Made by a program: the position numbers and the translations under genes. From Mycobacterium sp. SMC-2 (lineage in GTDB: Bacteria; Actinomycetota; Actinomycetes; Mycobacteriales; Mycobacteriaceae), in contig NZ_CP079863.1 of the NCBI RefSeq assembly GCF_025263485.1, positions 1,240,001 through 1,304,000 of the forward strand: a stretch of DNA of 64,000 nt. Reading direction: 5' to 3'. Shown here in pieces: positions 10,344-20,197 of the stretch. Within the stretch, counting starts at the first letter, position 1; the number at the start of each line of letters is the position of its first letter. Under the pieces are notes generated by a model, which was given only the letters and a program-made list of their open reading frames with translations, searched no databases and had not been told where the DNA came from.

Positions 10344-10975
10344 CCGAAGGCAATCCACATGAGCAGGTGACCGTCACCGACAAGCGGCGGATCGATCCTA
10401 AGACCGGTGAAGTACGGCACGTCTCGCCCGGCCCAACGCCGGGCGAGGCGGCGCCGGAACCTGCGATCACCGCATCGGGCGGCGCCGCAGCTGACAAGGT
10501 CGTCGAGCTGACCGCCGATCTGCAACGGGTCCAGGCCGACTTCGCCAACTACCGCAAGCGGGCGCTGCGCGACCAGCAGGCCGCGGCGGACCGGGCCAAG
10601 GCCGGCGTCGTCACCCAGTTGTTGGGCGTGCTCGACGATCTGGAACGGGCCCGCAAGCACGGGGACCTGGAGTCGGGCCCGCTGAAGTCGGTGGCCGACA
10701 AGCTGGACAGCGCGCTGTCCGGGCTGGGCCTGACGGCGTTCGGCGAGGAAGGCGAGGACTTCGACCCGGTGCTGCACGAGGCCGTCCAGCACGAGGGTGA
10801 CGGCGGCGACGGTTCCAAGCCGGTGATCGGCACCGTCATGCGGCAGGGTTACAAACTGGGCGACCAGGTCCTGCGGCACGCTCTGGTCGCTGTCGTCGAC
10901 ACGGTGGCCGACGACGGTGCCGCGGCGGCCGAGCCGGTCGAATCGGACGATAATCCCGGCGAATCCGGTGAATAG
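10340..10975 (+). CDS. grpE: GrpE nucleotide-exchange factor
   Basis: A 211-residue cofactor that releases ADP from DnaK. The GTG start overlaps the dnaK stop (GTGA). Residues 50-100 form the long dimerisation helix ([20 protein letters not shown]). The C-terminal beta-wing contains [15 protein letters not shown] and [24 protein letters not shown], the GrpE signature. The first 45 residues are a low-complexity extension typical of actinobacterial GrpE. Confidence 0.98.
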
Positions 10976-11028
10976 ACCACACAATCAGCACAACAACAGA
11001 ACGGAAAGGTGAGAGGGGGTGACGCGAC

Positions 11029-12210
11029 ATGGCCCAGCGAGAATGGGTCGAAAAGGACTTCTACAAGGAGCTGGGCGTCTCCTCTGACGCCAGTCCCGAA
11101 GAGATCAAACGCGCCTACCGGAAGCTGGCACGCGACCTGCATCCGGACGCCAACCCCGACAATCCGGCCGCCGGCGAGCGATTCAAAGCGGTGTCGGAGG
11201 CGCACAACGTGTTGTCGGATCCGGCGAAGCGCAAGGAGTACGACGAAACCCGCCGCCTGTTCGCGGGCGGTGGTTTCGGCGGCGGCCGCCGGTTCGACAC
11301 CGGCGGCTTCGGTGGCTTCAACGTCGGTGGCGACGGTGCCGAGTTCAACCTCAACGACTTGTTCGATGCCGCCGGCCGAACCGGCGGCACCAACATCGGT
11401 GACCTGTTCGGCGGCCTGTTCGGGCGCGGCGCCGGCGCCCGTCCCAGCCGGCCGCGACGCGGCAACGACCTGGAGACCGAGACGCAGCTGGATTTCGTCG
11501 AGGCCGCCAAGGGCGTGGCCATGCCGTTGCGGCTGACCAGCCCGGCGCCGTGCACCAACTGCCATGGCAGCGGCGCGCGGCCGGGCACCAGCCCGAAGGT
11601 GTGCCCCGCCTGCAACGGTTCCGGTGTTATCAGCCGCAACCAGGGCGCGTTCGGGTTCTCCGAGCCCTGCACCGATTGCCGGGGCAGCGGCTCGATCATC
11701 GAGCACCCCTGCGACGAGTGCAAGGGCACCGGGGTCACCACCCGGACCCGCACCATCAACGTGCGGATCCCGCCGGGCGTCGAGGACGGGCAGCGCATCC
11801 GGCTGCCCGGGCAGGGCGAGGCCGGGCTGCGCGGGGCGCCGTCGGGTGACCTGTACGTGACGGTGCATGTGCGGCCGCACAAGGTGTTTGGCCGCGACGG
11901 CGACGACCTCACCGTGACCGTTCCGGTCAGCTTCGCCGAATTAGCTTTGGGCTCAACGATTTCGGTGCCCACACTGGACGGCAAGGTCGGCGTCCGGGTG
12001 CCCAAGGGCACCTCCGACGGCCGCATCCTGCGGGTGCGCGGGCGCGGCGTCCCCAAGCGCAGCGGCGGCAACGGGGACCTGCTGGTCACCGTCAAGGTCG
12101 CCGTGCCGCCGAACGTGGAGGGCGCCGCGGCCGACGCGCTGCAGGCGTACGCGGCCGCGGAGCGAGCCAGTGGGTTCGACCCGCGCGCGGGATGGGCGGG
12201 TAACCGCTGA
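11029..12210 (+). CDS. dnaJ1: Chaperone DnaJ (DnaJ1)
   Basis: A 393-residue class A J-protein. The J domain (about 10-75) has the HPD tripeptide in [11 protein letters not shown], which stimulates the DnaK ATPase. A Gly/Phe-rich linker follows. The zinc-binding domain has four CxxCxGxG repeats ([32 protein letters not shown]). The C-terminal substrate-binding domains complete the protein. It starts 53 bp after grpE, and a downstream hspR start overlaps its stop (TGATG). Confidence 0.98.
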   Translation: MAQREWVEKDFYKELGVSSDASPEEIKRAYRKLARDLHPDANPDNPAAGERFKAVSEAHNVLSDPAKRKEYDETRRLFAGGGFGGGRRFDTGGFGGFNVGGDGAEFNLNDLFDAAGRTGGTNIGDLFGGLFGRGAGARPSRPRRGNDLETETQLDFVEAAKGVAMPLRLTSPAPCTNCHGSGARPGTSPKVCPACNGSGVISRNQGAFGFSEPCTDCRGSGSIIEHPCDECKGTGVTTRTRTINVRIPPGVEDGQRIRLPGQGEAGLRGAPSGDLYVTVHVRPHKVFGRDGDDLTVTVPVSFAELALGSTISVPTLDGKVGVRVPKGTSDGRILRVRGRGVPKRSGGNGDLLVTVKVAVPPNVEGAAADALQAYAAAERASGFDPRAGWAGNR

Positions 12211-12596
12211 TGGCGAAGAATGCACGGGAGGACTCCCGGACCTTCCTGATCTCGGTGGCCGCCGAGTTGGCCGGCATGCACGCCCAGACCCTGCGCACCT
12301 ACGATCGCCTTGGGCTGGTCACCCCGCGCCGCACTTCCGGTGGGGGACGGCGCTATTCGGAGCGCGACGTCGACCTGCTGCGCGAGGTGCAGCGGCTGTC
12401 CCAGGACGAAGGGGTCAACCTCGCCGGGATCAAGCGCATCATCGAGCTGACCAACCAGGTCGAGGCGTTGCAGTCGCGGGTGCAGGAGCTCACCGAGGAG
12501 CTGGCGCAGGTGCGCGCCGGGCAGCGCCGCGACCTGGCGGTGGTGCCCAAGAGCACCGCCGTGGTGGTGTGGCAGCCGCGCCGAACGCGCGGCTGA
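12210..12596 (+). CDS. hspR: Heat-shock repressor HspR (MerR family)
   Basis: A 128-residue MerR-type repressor. The winged helix includes LAGMHAQTLRTYDRLGLV and RRYSERDVDLLREVQRL. A coiled-coil region (residues 75-105) follows. The hydrophobic C-terminal tail (AVVVWQPRR) is the segment implicated in DnaK-dependent co-repression in this family. It should bind the HAIR sites at 8365, 8420 and 21447, linking dnaK and clpB. The start overlaps the dnaJ1 stop by one base. Confidence 0.97.
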   Translation: MAKNAREDSRTFLISVAAELAGMHAQTLRTYDRLGLVTPRRTSGGGRRYSERDVDLLREVQRLSQDEGVNLAGIKRIIELTNQVEALQSRVQELTEELAQVRAGQRRDLAVVPKSTAVVVWQPRRTRG

Positions 12597-12683
12597 TCAC
12601 ACGCTGCCGTGCTCCGGGTTCGATCTGAATTAACTGGCCATATGCCCTAGCAAAAACCGCTAGTGATCTGACATGCTGCCTGG

Positions 12684-13859
12684 ATGGCGGGCGCACACGG
12701 CGGCTCCCGATGGTCGGACGAGCTGCTCAATGGCAAGCGGCAACAGGGGGATCCGCTGGCCGACGCGGCGGTCGACGAACTGTTCAAGCACGCCAACGTC
12801 CAGGCGGTCAACGATCTCATGCGCACCCTGGTGAGCAATGACCAGCCGGTGCCGGCGGGTTTGCCAGTCGAGATACAGAAGTATCTGGCCGCGGCTCCCC
12901 CGGCGCTGCCGCACTGGGCCGACCCCGACAAGATCAAGCGCGGGCAGCAGTTGTTCGAAGAATGGGGCCTGCAGATCTCACTGTGTCTGTTCTGCGCATC
13001 GTTGCCCACGGCGTACGCGGCGGCCAAGGGCGTGAAGGTGCTCAGTCGGACCGCCCAGCTCGAAACCAATGCGCGCAGGCGGGTGATAGAGACCGGCCAG
13101 TTCTTGATGAACGTGCTCGCCGTCGACAGCTTCGAGCCACAGGGCAAGGGCTTTCGCACCATCGAGCACGTCCGCCTGATGCACGCCGCCGTGCGCAAGA
13201 TGATCGAGGCCCGCAATGGGCAGCGCCCCGGCTTCTGGGATCCCAACTGGGGCATACCGATCAACCAGGAAGACCTCGCCGGCACGATGCTCTCGTTCTC
13301 CTATGTGCCTGTCGGGCCGATGCGCCAGTTGGGTGTCGACGTGTCCACCGACGACAAAGAGGCCTACCTGCATCTGTGGAACGTCATCGCCCACCTGCTC
13401 GGCGTCGATGACGACATGCTGGTGGAAGGCATCGACGATGCCACCGCCCTGGTCGAGACGATCCGGCGTCGGCAGTTCAGGGCGTCGCCGGAAGGGCGGG
13501 CAATGGCCGCCGCGCTCATGGAGCTGCTCGACGAGCTGACGCCCGGGCACGCGTTCGACAAATCGATTCCGCCGTTGATCCGTCACCTGGCCGGAGACGA
13601 GATCGCCGACATGCTGGGTGTGCCGCCGTCGAGCCTTACCGACGACCTCGGGCGGCTCACTCGCGTCGGCAACTGGTTCTGGGTGCGCATCTTCGGCCGG
13701 ACCTTGCGCAATTCTCCGCGTTACCGACTGGTCTCGGGCCTGGTCCGTCCATTCGGGCGCGAATTGATGCAGGGGCTCTTCACATTTCAGCGTGGCGGGG
13801 TGCGAGCGCAGTTCGACATACCCGATCACCTGGCCACCAAATGGGAGCTTTCGGCGTGA
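12684..13859 (+). CDS. Lcp/MpaB-family oxygenase (DUF2236-type)
   Basis: A 391-residue protein of the rubber-oxygenase/ER-bound oxygenase MpaB family. The family core is seen around residues 125-175: TNARRRVIETGQF and the conserved RTIEHVRLMHAAVR, whose His is the expected haem ligand in Lcp. There is no signal peptide or Tat motif, unlike secreted Lcp, so it is probably cytoplasmic. Substrate unknown. It sits 87 bp after hspR on the same strand and 34 bp before a DUF5995 gene, with which it probably forms an operon. Confidence 0.8.
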   Translation: MAGAHGGSRWSDELLNGKRQQGDPLADAAVDELFKHANVQAVNDLMRTLVSNDQPVPAGLPVEIQKYLAAAPPALPHWADPDKIKRGQQLFEEWGLQISLCLFCASLPTAYAAAKGVKVLSRTAQLETNARRRVIETGQFLMNVLAVDSFEPQGKGFRTIEHVRLMHAAVRKMIEARNGQRPGFWDPNWGIPINQEDLAGTMLSFSYVPVGPMRQLGVDVSTDDKEAYLHLWNVIAHLLGVDDDMLVEGIDDATALVETIRRRQFRASPEGRAMAAALMELLDELTPGHAFDKSIPPLIRHLAGDEIADMLGVPPSSLTDDLGRLTRVGNWFWVRIFGRTLRNSPRYRLVSGLVRPFGRELMQGLFTFQRGGVRAQFDIPDHLATKWELSA

Positions 13860-13893
13860 AATCTCGCCATTTCGATGATAAGGAAGGTCCTCC

Positions 13894-14727
13894 ATGACCG
13901 CTCCTACGCCGCCCCCATTGGGTCTACTCGGTCGGCCCAATACGATCGAAGATGTCTTGCGCAACATCGATCAGATCGTTGACTGGGCCACCAAGACCGA
14001 GAGCCACATCGGCTACTTCGCCGTTCTCTACAAGAGGACCACCCTGGCGATTCGGGATGCGGTGAGCGATAACGTCTTCGACGACGGGCCGCGCATGGAA
14101 AGGCTCGACATCGCTTTCGCCACAAGGTATTTCAACGCGTTGAATGCGTACTTTCACCCGGCCAAAGGTGACGGTTCGGCCCTGCCGTGGAAGGTCACGT
14201 TCGTCGGCGACCACGACGGTCAGGCGATCATCCTGCAGCACATGATGGCAGGGATGAATGCGCACATCACATTCGATCTGGGGCTGGCCGTCCACGCGGT
14301 CGCGGCCCAGTCGATGGACAGCCTCGAAGAGGATTACAACCGCGTCAACAAAATCTTGTACAAGCAGCTGCCGGGCGTGCTGAAGGTCCTCGATACGCTT
14401 TCTCCGGAGTTGCGCTGGACCCGCTGGCTGATACCGGGCGAGATCGGCGTCATTGAGCGTTCGCTGAAGAAGCTGCGCAAGGGAGCTTGGGACTTCGCCT
14501 ATTACCTGGCGACGCACTCATCGAGCGCTGCGGAGCGGACAGTGCATCAGGAGGCCTGGACGGCCGCACTCGGTTCCTGGTATCTGACGCCGCCCGCGCG
14601 GTTCTCTCCGTTCCCCGCGCTCCTTCGCGTCATTGCCAAGCATGAAAGCCGAGATGTGGTCAGTAACCTCAGCGCGCTCGAAGACGTGTCGAACTCTCCG
14701 CACAAGCCGCGGAAGGGTTACCGCTGA
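13894..14727 (+). CDS. DUF5995 family protein
   Basis: A 277-residue soluble protein. Features are IDQIVDWATKTESHIGYFAVLYKRTT near the start, RYFNALNAYFHP, and a central His-rich stretch ILQHMMAGMNAHITFDLGLAVHAVA that looks like a metal or haem site; I recognise this as DUF5995. No signal peptide or membrane helix. It has AAGGAGG-like sequence (AAGGAAGG) before the ATG. It follows the MpaB-type oxygenase closely, so the two may act together. Function is not known. Confidence 0.75.
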   Translation: MTAPTPPPLGLLGRPNTIEDVLRNIDQIVDWATKTESHIGYFAVLYKRTTLAIRDAVSDNVFDDGPRMERLDIAFATRYFNALNAYFHPAKGDGSALPWKVTFVGDHDGQAIILQHMMAGMNAHITFDLGLAVHAVAAQSMDSLEEDYNRVNKILYKQLPGVLKVLDTLSPELRWTRWLIPGEIGVIERSLKKLRKGAWDFAYYLATHSSSAAERTVHQEAWTAALGSWYLTPPARFSPFPALLRVIAKHESRDVVSNLSALEDVSNSPHKPRKGYR

Positions 14728-14740
14728 TCCGGCCACAGGG

Positions 14741-17700
14741 TTACGAAAGGATGCACTGTGCCCGCGCGAATTCCGGCCACCGAGCGTCGCCGGGGAAGCG
14801 GCGGACAACCTCGGCCAGCGCGGACCGATCACCGTCGATGTCGAAAAGATCGAGCATGCAACGCAACTCGAAGAGCGTCGCACCTTGTTGCCGGGCGAAC
14901 CCGAGCGCATCCGTCAGGGCGTTGTGACGTTCCCGCGGCTCGGTGAACGTCAGTGCGCGTACGCGCATTAGCTCGCCGTCGTAGAAGTGCATTCCGGTCT
15001 CTTCAGCATGCTGCAGAGCCATCTCCAACCGCTCCCGCGCCCGCTGCCCCGCACCCGCGGCTATCAGAAGGCGGCCAATGATCGCATCGTGAAACGTCAG
15101 GAACATCTTGAGGTGCATGCGCCGGGATCCGTCCACCCATCGCGTTACTTTCTCCGCTCGGGCGGCCAGCGTGGCGGGGTCGGCGTCAGCTTCCAGCGCC
15201 GCCAACGCATTGACGGTGGCGTGTTCGGTTCTGCCGACCCACTGCCACAGGTCGAGTCCCGATTGCTCGCTGAGCTTGAGCAGCTCCGCGACAATGGTCG
15301 CGGCCTCGTCGATTTGGCCGCTCTCCAACCGCACCCAGATTTCCATGTAGTAGGTGTTCGCCCTGTTGTAGACGTTCCGCGGAAATGCAAGGCCATCGCA
15401 GCGCCGGAACGAATCAGTCAACTCCGCGTGGGCGCGGTCGAGGTCTCCGCACACCGTGTGCGTCAGCGCCATGTACATGTGCGCCAACGAGATCGGGTCG
15501 ACGTTCACCCACCAGGCGGTGTCCAGCACATTCGGATCTGCGCGGGAACCATCGGCCAGGGCCCGGAGCAGATGTGTCCGGGCGGCCGCGAAATCACCTT
15601 CCAGCCAGACGACGGAACCCAATACCGAGGCGATTGCCGGAAGACTCCATGGGCGATTCATGGTGATTCGGGCGGACAGTGAATCGATCAGCTCATGCGC
15701 CCGGCGCAGTTCGGCCCGCGGCACGTAGTAACCGATCAGCCCGGTCAGCGTGGTAAGCAATTCGTCTTCGTAGTTGCCGGTACTCGCCAAGGCCAGGCAT
15801 CGTTGGAAGTCTGCGGGGCCCTCACCGCTCATGCTGCCCTGGGTCGCACCCGTCAGGAATCCGCGTTCCATCCGGATGGCCATTTCTTTTCGGTCCCGTT
15901 CCGGTCTCGCCGCGCAGTTGGTGAGCTGGAAGAGGGCGTCCGTGAGGCAAACGACCGCTTCTTGTAGAGCGCCGCGCCGTCGGGCGTTGGCCGAAGCCAT
16001 GTGGTAGGCATCGACGGCTTCCTCGTAGTGGTGCGCCTGCGCGAAATGGCTTGCGACCACTCGCCAATCCGGTTCGGCCGAGTCCGCCACGTCGACCAGT
16101 GCGCGGGCGGCTCGCGCGTGCAAGTCACGGCCCAGGGAGGGCGGAGCCAACTCAGCGGCCACCTCACGGAACAGCTCATGCCGGAATCGCCAGCCATTGG
16201 TCCCGCGTCGCTCGAGCACACGCGCGTGCACCAGTTCGGTGACGACGTCGTCGACGCCCTTGGGGTCGTGTCCTACCACGGCGCGAAGCAGCGGGAGGTC
16301 GCCTGCGCGCCCGATGACGGCGGCCGCTTCCACCACGGGCACCACCTCGGGACGGGAGTGATGCAGTCGGGCGAACAGCGGCTCGTACAACGCCTCGGGC
16401 ACCCCGGAATACGCTCCGGTGCCGTCGAGTTCACCCACGAGGTGTTCGATGTAGAACGGCACCCCATCGCATCGGTTGAGCACCTCGGTCCGCTGGTCCT
16501 TGGGAACCGCCGGGTCCAGCGCGGTGATCAGCGCGTCGGACTGCTCATCGGTCAGCGGTGAAAGCTCGAAAAGCTGTACCGGCCAACCGGTTTGCAGCCA
16601 GTCGCCATCGCGTCCGGTCAAGACCACCAGCAGCCGGCCGTCAGCGCCGGTGAGCAACGAGTTGACTAGCTCCACAGTGGACTGGTCGAACCACTGCACA
16701 TCCTCGGCGATGACGAGTCCGGCTTGATCGCCCACGCAGGCCCGCACGTACTGCAGAACGGTCGCGCCGATCGACTCATAAAGTGCTCGGCCTTCTGCGG
16801 CCGCCGGCTGGTACCCGTGCTCGGGTCCGACGCCGATGACGGGGGAGAGCAACGGCACCGCGAGCGCGGGATCCAGACCGCTGGCTCGTACTTCGGCTTG
16901 GAGTAGGCGTAGCCGCTCCGCGGCATCGGTCAGCCGCGTGATGCCGCATCGACGCTCCACGAGCCGGCGCACCGGATGCAGGCCGGTGTCGCTATGCAGC
17001 GGCGAGCCGAACAGCCAGACCACGGGGGCGCCTGCAGCGCTGACCATTTCGGCCGCCTCGGTGGCCAGCCGGGTCTTGCCGATTCCCGGCTCGCCGCGGA
17101 ACACAATGCCGGGGCTGGTCAACGTCCCGTCGCACGCCCGCTCCCAGCTATCCCGCAGCCACGCACGCTCGCGGTCACGCCCGATCAACGCGGGCGACCG
17201 CAGTCGCGGCGCTTCGTGCCGCTCACCGAGCACCCTGTGATGCGCGGTCAGGCATTCGACGCCCTTCACCGATGCCGGTGGGCGCGCTTCGAGTTCGAAT
17301 GAGTCACCGACCAGAGGCGCGACCGCGTCCGACACCGCCACCGTGCCCGGCGCGGCCAAACCACAAAGACGGGTCGCCAGGTTGGCGGCGAAGCCGTAGA
17401 CGTCGTCCTGGTAGGTGTCGAGATAGATCAGCCCGCGGTGAATGCCCACCCGGACGCTGATCGACTCACCGAACTTGCGTTCGGCCTGGGTGCTGAGCTT
17501 CGCGACGGCGCGGGTGATGTCCAGCCCCGCCGCGACGGCGCGCCGGACGTCGTTCTCATGCGCTTTGGGATGTCCCCACACGGCCAGCAGGCCGTCGCCC
17601 TTGATCGAGCTGATGTGGCCCTCATAGCGATCGACGACGCGGCGCACCTCGTTCCGGTAGCGGCCTACCAAGGTGTGGTAGCTCTCCGGCTCCAGCCGCG

Positions 17701-17935
17701 TGGACAACGCAGTCGAGTCGACCAGGTCGGCAAAAAGTATCGTCATCCGGCGAATTTCGCCGTACTCGGGCGTCGCGGCCAGCAAATCCTCGGCTTCTGG
17801 ATTGCCGCGGTCGACCGATAGCACCTGCCCCGCCAACGTGGTGGCGGTCGCACGGTCGCCCGCGTTGATGGCCCACACCGCACGGTCCAGCAATTCGTCG
17901 ATCGTTGCACCGCTCTCGCCAGGCTTCACCTGCAT
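14741..17935 (-). CDS. Class III adenylyl cyclase fused to STAND-type ATPase and TPR-like region
   Basis: A 1064-residue multidomain protein. After a short helical N-terminus, the cyclase domain (about 60-240) carries the two metal Asp (D70 in ILFADLVDST, D114 in IKGDGLLAVW), Lys112 for adenine selection, and DVYGFAANLATRL with the Asp, Asn and Arg of an intact class III site. A P-loop ATPase follows (FRGEPGIGKTRLATEAA; Walker B-like GLVIAEDVQW). The last 450 residues are helical, TPR/MalT-like. No LuxR-type HTH is visible at the C-terminus, unlike Rv0386 of M. tuberculosis, which occupies the corresponding position. It looks like a signal-sensing cAMP producer. Confidence 0.88.
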   Translation of the reverse strand: MQVKPGESGATIDELLDRAVWAINAGDRATATTLAGQVLSVDRGNPEAEDLLAATPEYGEIRRMTILFADLVDSTALSTRLEPESYHTLVGRYRNEVRRVVDRYEGHISSIKGDGLLAVWGHPKAHENDVRRAVAAGLDITRAVAKLSTQAERKFGESISVRVGIHRGLIYLDTYQDDVYGFAANLATRLCGLAAPGTVAVSDAVAPLVGDSFELEARPPASVKGVECLTAHHRVLGERHEAPRLRSPALIGRDRERAWLRDSWERACDGTLTSPGIVFRGEPGIGKTRLATEAAEMVSAAGAPVVWLFGSPLHSDTGLHPVRRLVERRCGITRLTDAAERLRLLQAEVRASGLDPALAVPLLSPVIGVGPEHGYQPAAAEGRALYESIGATVLQYVRACVGDQAGLVIAEDVQWFDQSTVELVNSLLTGADGRLLVVLTGRDGDWLQTGWPVQLFELSPLTDEQSDALITALDPAVPKDQRTEVLNRCDGVPFYIEHLVGELDGTGAYSGVPEALYEPLFARLHHSRPEVVPVVEAAAVIGRAGDLPLLRAVVGHDPKGVDDVVTELVHARVLERRGTNGWRFRHELFREVAAELAPPSLGRDLHARAARALVDVADSAEPDWRVVASHFAQAHHYEEAVDAYHMASANARRRGALQEAVVCLTDALFQLTNCAARPERDRKEMAIRMERGFLTGATQGSMSGEGPADFQRCLALASTGNYEDELLTTLTGLIGYYVPRAELRRAHELIDSLSARITMNRPWSLPAIASVLGSVVWLEGDFAAARTHLLRALADGSRADPNVLDTAWWVNVDPISLAHMYMALTHTVCGDLDRAHAELTDSFRRCDGLAFPRNVYNRANTYYMEIWVRLESGQIDEAATIVAELLKLSEQSGLDLWQWVGRTEHATVNALAALEADADPATLAARAEKVTRWVDGSRRMHLKMFLTFHDAIIGRLLIAAGAGQRARERLEMALQHAEETGMHFYDGELMRVRALTFTEPRERHNALTDALGFARQQGATLFELRCMLDLFDIDGDRSALAEVVRRFPGDARWPEFARAQCILS

Positions 17936-18061
17936 CCTCCTGCCAAGGATGTGCTAAGAGTACGCGTCGAACGCGTCTATTTCAGCACCTGTCAAATAAG
18001 ACTGGCGCTGGACATGCGTTGGTCCGGACAATCCCCTTCGACGAAGGGATGCCAGCCTGGG

Positions 18062-18952
18062 CTAGACGCGAATGGCAAACTGGGCCAGCGCCGGCTCGCC
18101 CGGCCGCGCGCATCGGTAGCCGCCGCGGCGCAGGGCGTCGGTCGGTGCGGTCATCGGCTCGAAGCACACCACGTCCTCGGCGAGCGGCGCGAAGATCTGC
18201 GTCGCCGGATAACCCCGCTCGAAGCGCACTTCCAATCGGCGCCCGCCGCCGGACACCGCGAACACCGCGCCGTCGGGCACCCGGTCGTAGGCGTCGTCGA
18301 AAGCCTTGTCGCCCAACGCCTCTTCGCGTGCCGGCGCGGGTTCACAGGCACCGGTCGGCAGCCCTCGGTCGTCGAGCAGCAGATTCCGCAGCGGCGGTGT
18401 GTGGATGACCCACTCGCCGCGGGCCACGTCCGGCAGGCGCAGATAGGGGTGGAAGCCGAAGCACAGCGGGACCGCGCGAGCGCCGGTGGCGGTCACCGCG
18501 GTGCGCACCGTCAGCGTCCGCTCGGCCAGCCGCACCGCCACCGTCAGCACATGCGGGTAGGGAAAGCCGGCCAGCAGCTGCGGGTCGGCGGCGAAATCCA
18601 ATTCGGCGGTCAGCTCGTTGCCCGTTTCGGCGGTCACCCGCCAGCCCGGATAGCCCGCCAGCACACCGTGGATCGGCAACCCGTTGGGGTCGGCGCGGAC
18701 ACGGTTTTCACCCGGCGTCAGCGTCGCCGTCACGCCCTCGGCGGTATAGGTGTTCTCGCCCAATCGATTTGCCCAGGGATACAGGATCGGGATCCCCATC
18801 GTCTTGCCCGCCGTCACGTACGCGTCCAGCCCGCGCCGCTGCCCGAGCAGCTCCACGCCTGCGTCGCTCAGCGAGGTGCCGACCATGCCCGCCTCGGGCA
18901 CGAACTCCGCGGCCACCGGCGACACCGGGTCGCGCAGGGTGACGACGCGCAT
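18062..18952 (-). CDS. Aldose 1-epimerase family protein
   Basis: A 296-residue galactose mutarotase-fold protein. It shows the active-site region PILYPWANRLGENTYT, the His in LPIHGVL, and FGFHPYLRLP with the second catalytic His. It ends with the family's VVCFEPMTAPTDALRRGG. The ATG at 18952 follows GGAGG by five bases. It would interconvert sugar anomers; the substrate is not known. It directly follows the flavohaemoglobin gene (2 bp gap) and is probably co-transcribed. Confidence 0.9.
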   Translation of the reverse strand: MRVVTLRDPVSPVAAEFVPEAGMVGTSLSDAGVELLGQRRGLDAYVTAGKTMGIPILYPWANRLGENTYTAEGVTATLTPGENRVRADPNGLPIHGVLAGYPGWRVTAETGNELTAELDFAADPQLLAGFPYPHVLTVAVRLAERTLTVRTAVTATGARAVPLCFGFHPYLRLPDVARGEWVIHTPPLRNLLLDDRGLPTGACEPAPAREEALGDKAFDDAYDRVPDGAVFAVSGGGRRLEVRFERGYPATQIFAPLAEDVVCFEPMTAPTDALRRGGYRCARPGEPALAQFAIRV

Positions 18953-18954
18953 GC

Positions 18955-20160
18955 TTACCTCCACAGTGGGTCGTGCTGAATGTGTTCGGGCGGGGCGCCT
19001 TTCGCGATCAGCGCGGCCTTGGTGGCCCGCACCATCACCGGTCCGCCGCAGATCAGGATCTGCCGATCGCCCCACCCGCCGTACTTCGTCACCACGTCGG
19101 GGAGCCGGCCGGTTTGGCGCACGTGCAGGCCGCGCGGCGGCGTGACGTCGGGATAATCGGCGGCCCACGCCGGGTCGGCGCTGTAGTCCGAGACCGGCGA
19201 GACCGACAGCCACGGATTGTGGGATGCCACCTGCCACAGGGTCGGCAGGTCGTAGAGCTCGCAGCGGTAGCGGGCACCGAAGAACAGGTGCACCCGCGGG
19301 TTCACCGCGTACCGGCTGAGGTCCATGATCAGCGCCCGCAGGGGCGCCAGGCCGGTGCTGCCGGCGACCATCAGCACGTCCCCGCCGTCGCGGTCGACCC
19401 GCAGGCCGCCGTGCGGGCTGGACAGCCGCCACCGGTCCCCGGGCCGGGTCTCGTTGACGATGGCGGTGCTGACCAGGCCGCCGGGGACCACCCGGACGTG
19501 GAACTCGATGCCGCCGCCGGGGTCCGCCGGAATGGCGGGGGACAGATAGCGCCAGCGGCGCGGGCATTGCGGGACTTGGACGTTGACGTACTGGCCGGCG
19601 TGATAGTCCATCGGGCGGTCGAGCTGCAGCCGGATCACCGCAAGATCGCGGGACACCCGGGTGTGCTCGATCACGGTGCCGTCCCACCAGGCGGGCCCGA
19701 CGTCGGCGTCCGCGGCGCCCCGCATCACCCCGGTGATCAGGTTGAGCGACTGTTGGGCCGCGTCTGCGACGGCGCCAGTCCAGGCCTCGCCGAGGTGCGT
19801 CCGCAGCGTCGAGAACAACGCGCGACGCAACGTGTCGTAATGCTGCGGCAACACCCCATATTTGCGGTGGTCCCGGCCGAGCTGGGCCAGAAAGGCCACC
19901 GGTTCCTGGGCGCGTTGGGCGACGAGTTCGCCGTACACCCAGTGCAGGGCGTGGGCGAAGGCGGCCCGCTGCCCGCTCATCTCGGGCGGGAACAGGTCGC
20001 GCACCGAGACGTCGAGGCCGAACCAATGGATGTAGAACCGGCGGACGAGCTCGTCGCCGGGGCCGGACTCGTCCAACGCGAAGGCGTCGCGCAGCACCCG
20101 CAACGCACCGGTGTCCTCGAGCCCCACGGGGCCCGATTCTAGGCTGGCGCGCTCCGGCAT
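18955..20160 (-). CDS. Type II flavohaemoglobin (globin-ferredoxin reductase)
   Basis: An N-terminal globin domain (about 1-150; FYIHWFGLDVSVRDLFPPEM, and HRKYGV with the proximal His) is joined to an FAD/NAD reductase domain. The FAD site is RWRYLSPA and the NAD loop is AGSTGLAPLRAL. The product resembles Rv0385, described in the literature as a type II flavohaemoglobin with D-lactate oxidising activity rather than NO dioxygenase. I used the ATG at 20160 (401 residues); a GTG at 20127 gives 390, closer to the remembered length of Rv0385. It is divergent from a TetR gene. Confidence 0.85.
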   Translation of the reverse strand: MPERASLESGPVGLEDTGALRVLRDAFALDESGPGDELVRRFYIHWFGLDVSVRDLFPPEMSGQRAAFAHALHWVYGELVAQRAQEPVAFLAQLGRDHRKYGVLPQHYDTLRRALFSTLRTHLGEAWTGAVADAAQQSLNLITGVMRGAADADVGPAWWDGTVIEHTRVSRDLAVIRLQLDRPMDYHAGQYVNVQVPQCPRRWRYLSPAIPADPGGGIEFHVRVVPGGLVSTAIVNETRPGDRWRLSSPHGGLRVDRDGGDVLMVAGSTGLAPLRALIMDLSRYAVNPRVHLFFGARYRCELYDLPTLWQVASHNPWLSVSPVSDYSADPAWAADYPDVTPPRGLHVRQTGRLPDVVTKYGGWGDRQILICGGPVMVRATKAALIAKGAPPEHIQHDPLWR

Positions 20161-20182
20161 ATTTTCAACAATTAATGAAATG

Positions 20183-20197
20183 ATACCGTACTGGTAT
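20183..20197. promoter_or_regulatory. Candidate TetR operator between the flavohaemoglobin and tetR genes
   Basis: ATACC-GTACT-GGTAT, an inverted repeat with 5-bp arms. It overlaps the tetR start codon at 20196 and lies in an AT-rich gap of about 35 bp between divergent genes. Size and location suit autoregulation by the TetR protein and co-control of the flavohaemoglobin/epimerase pair. This is inference. Confidence 0.5.
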
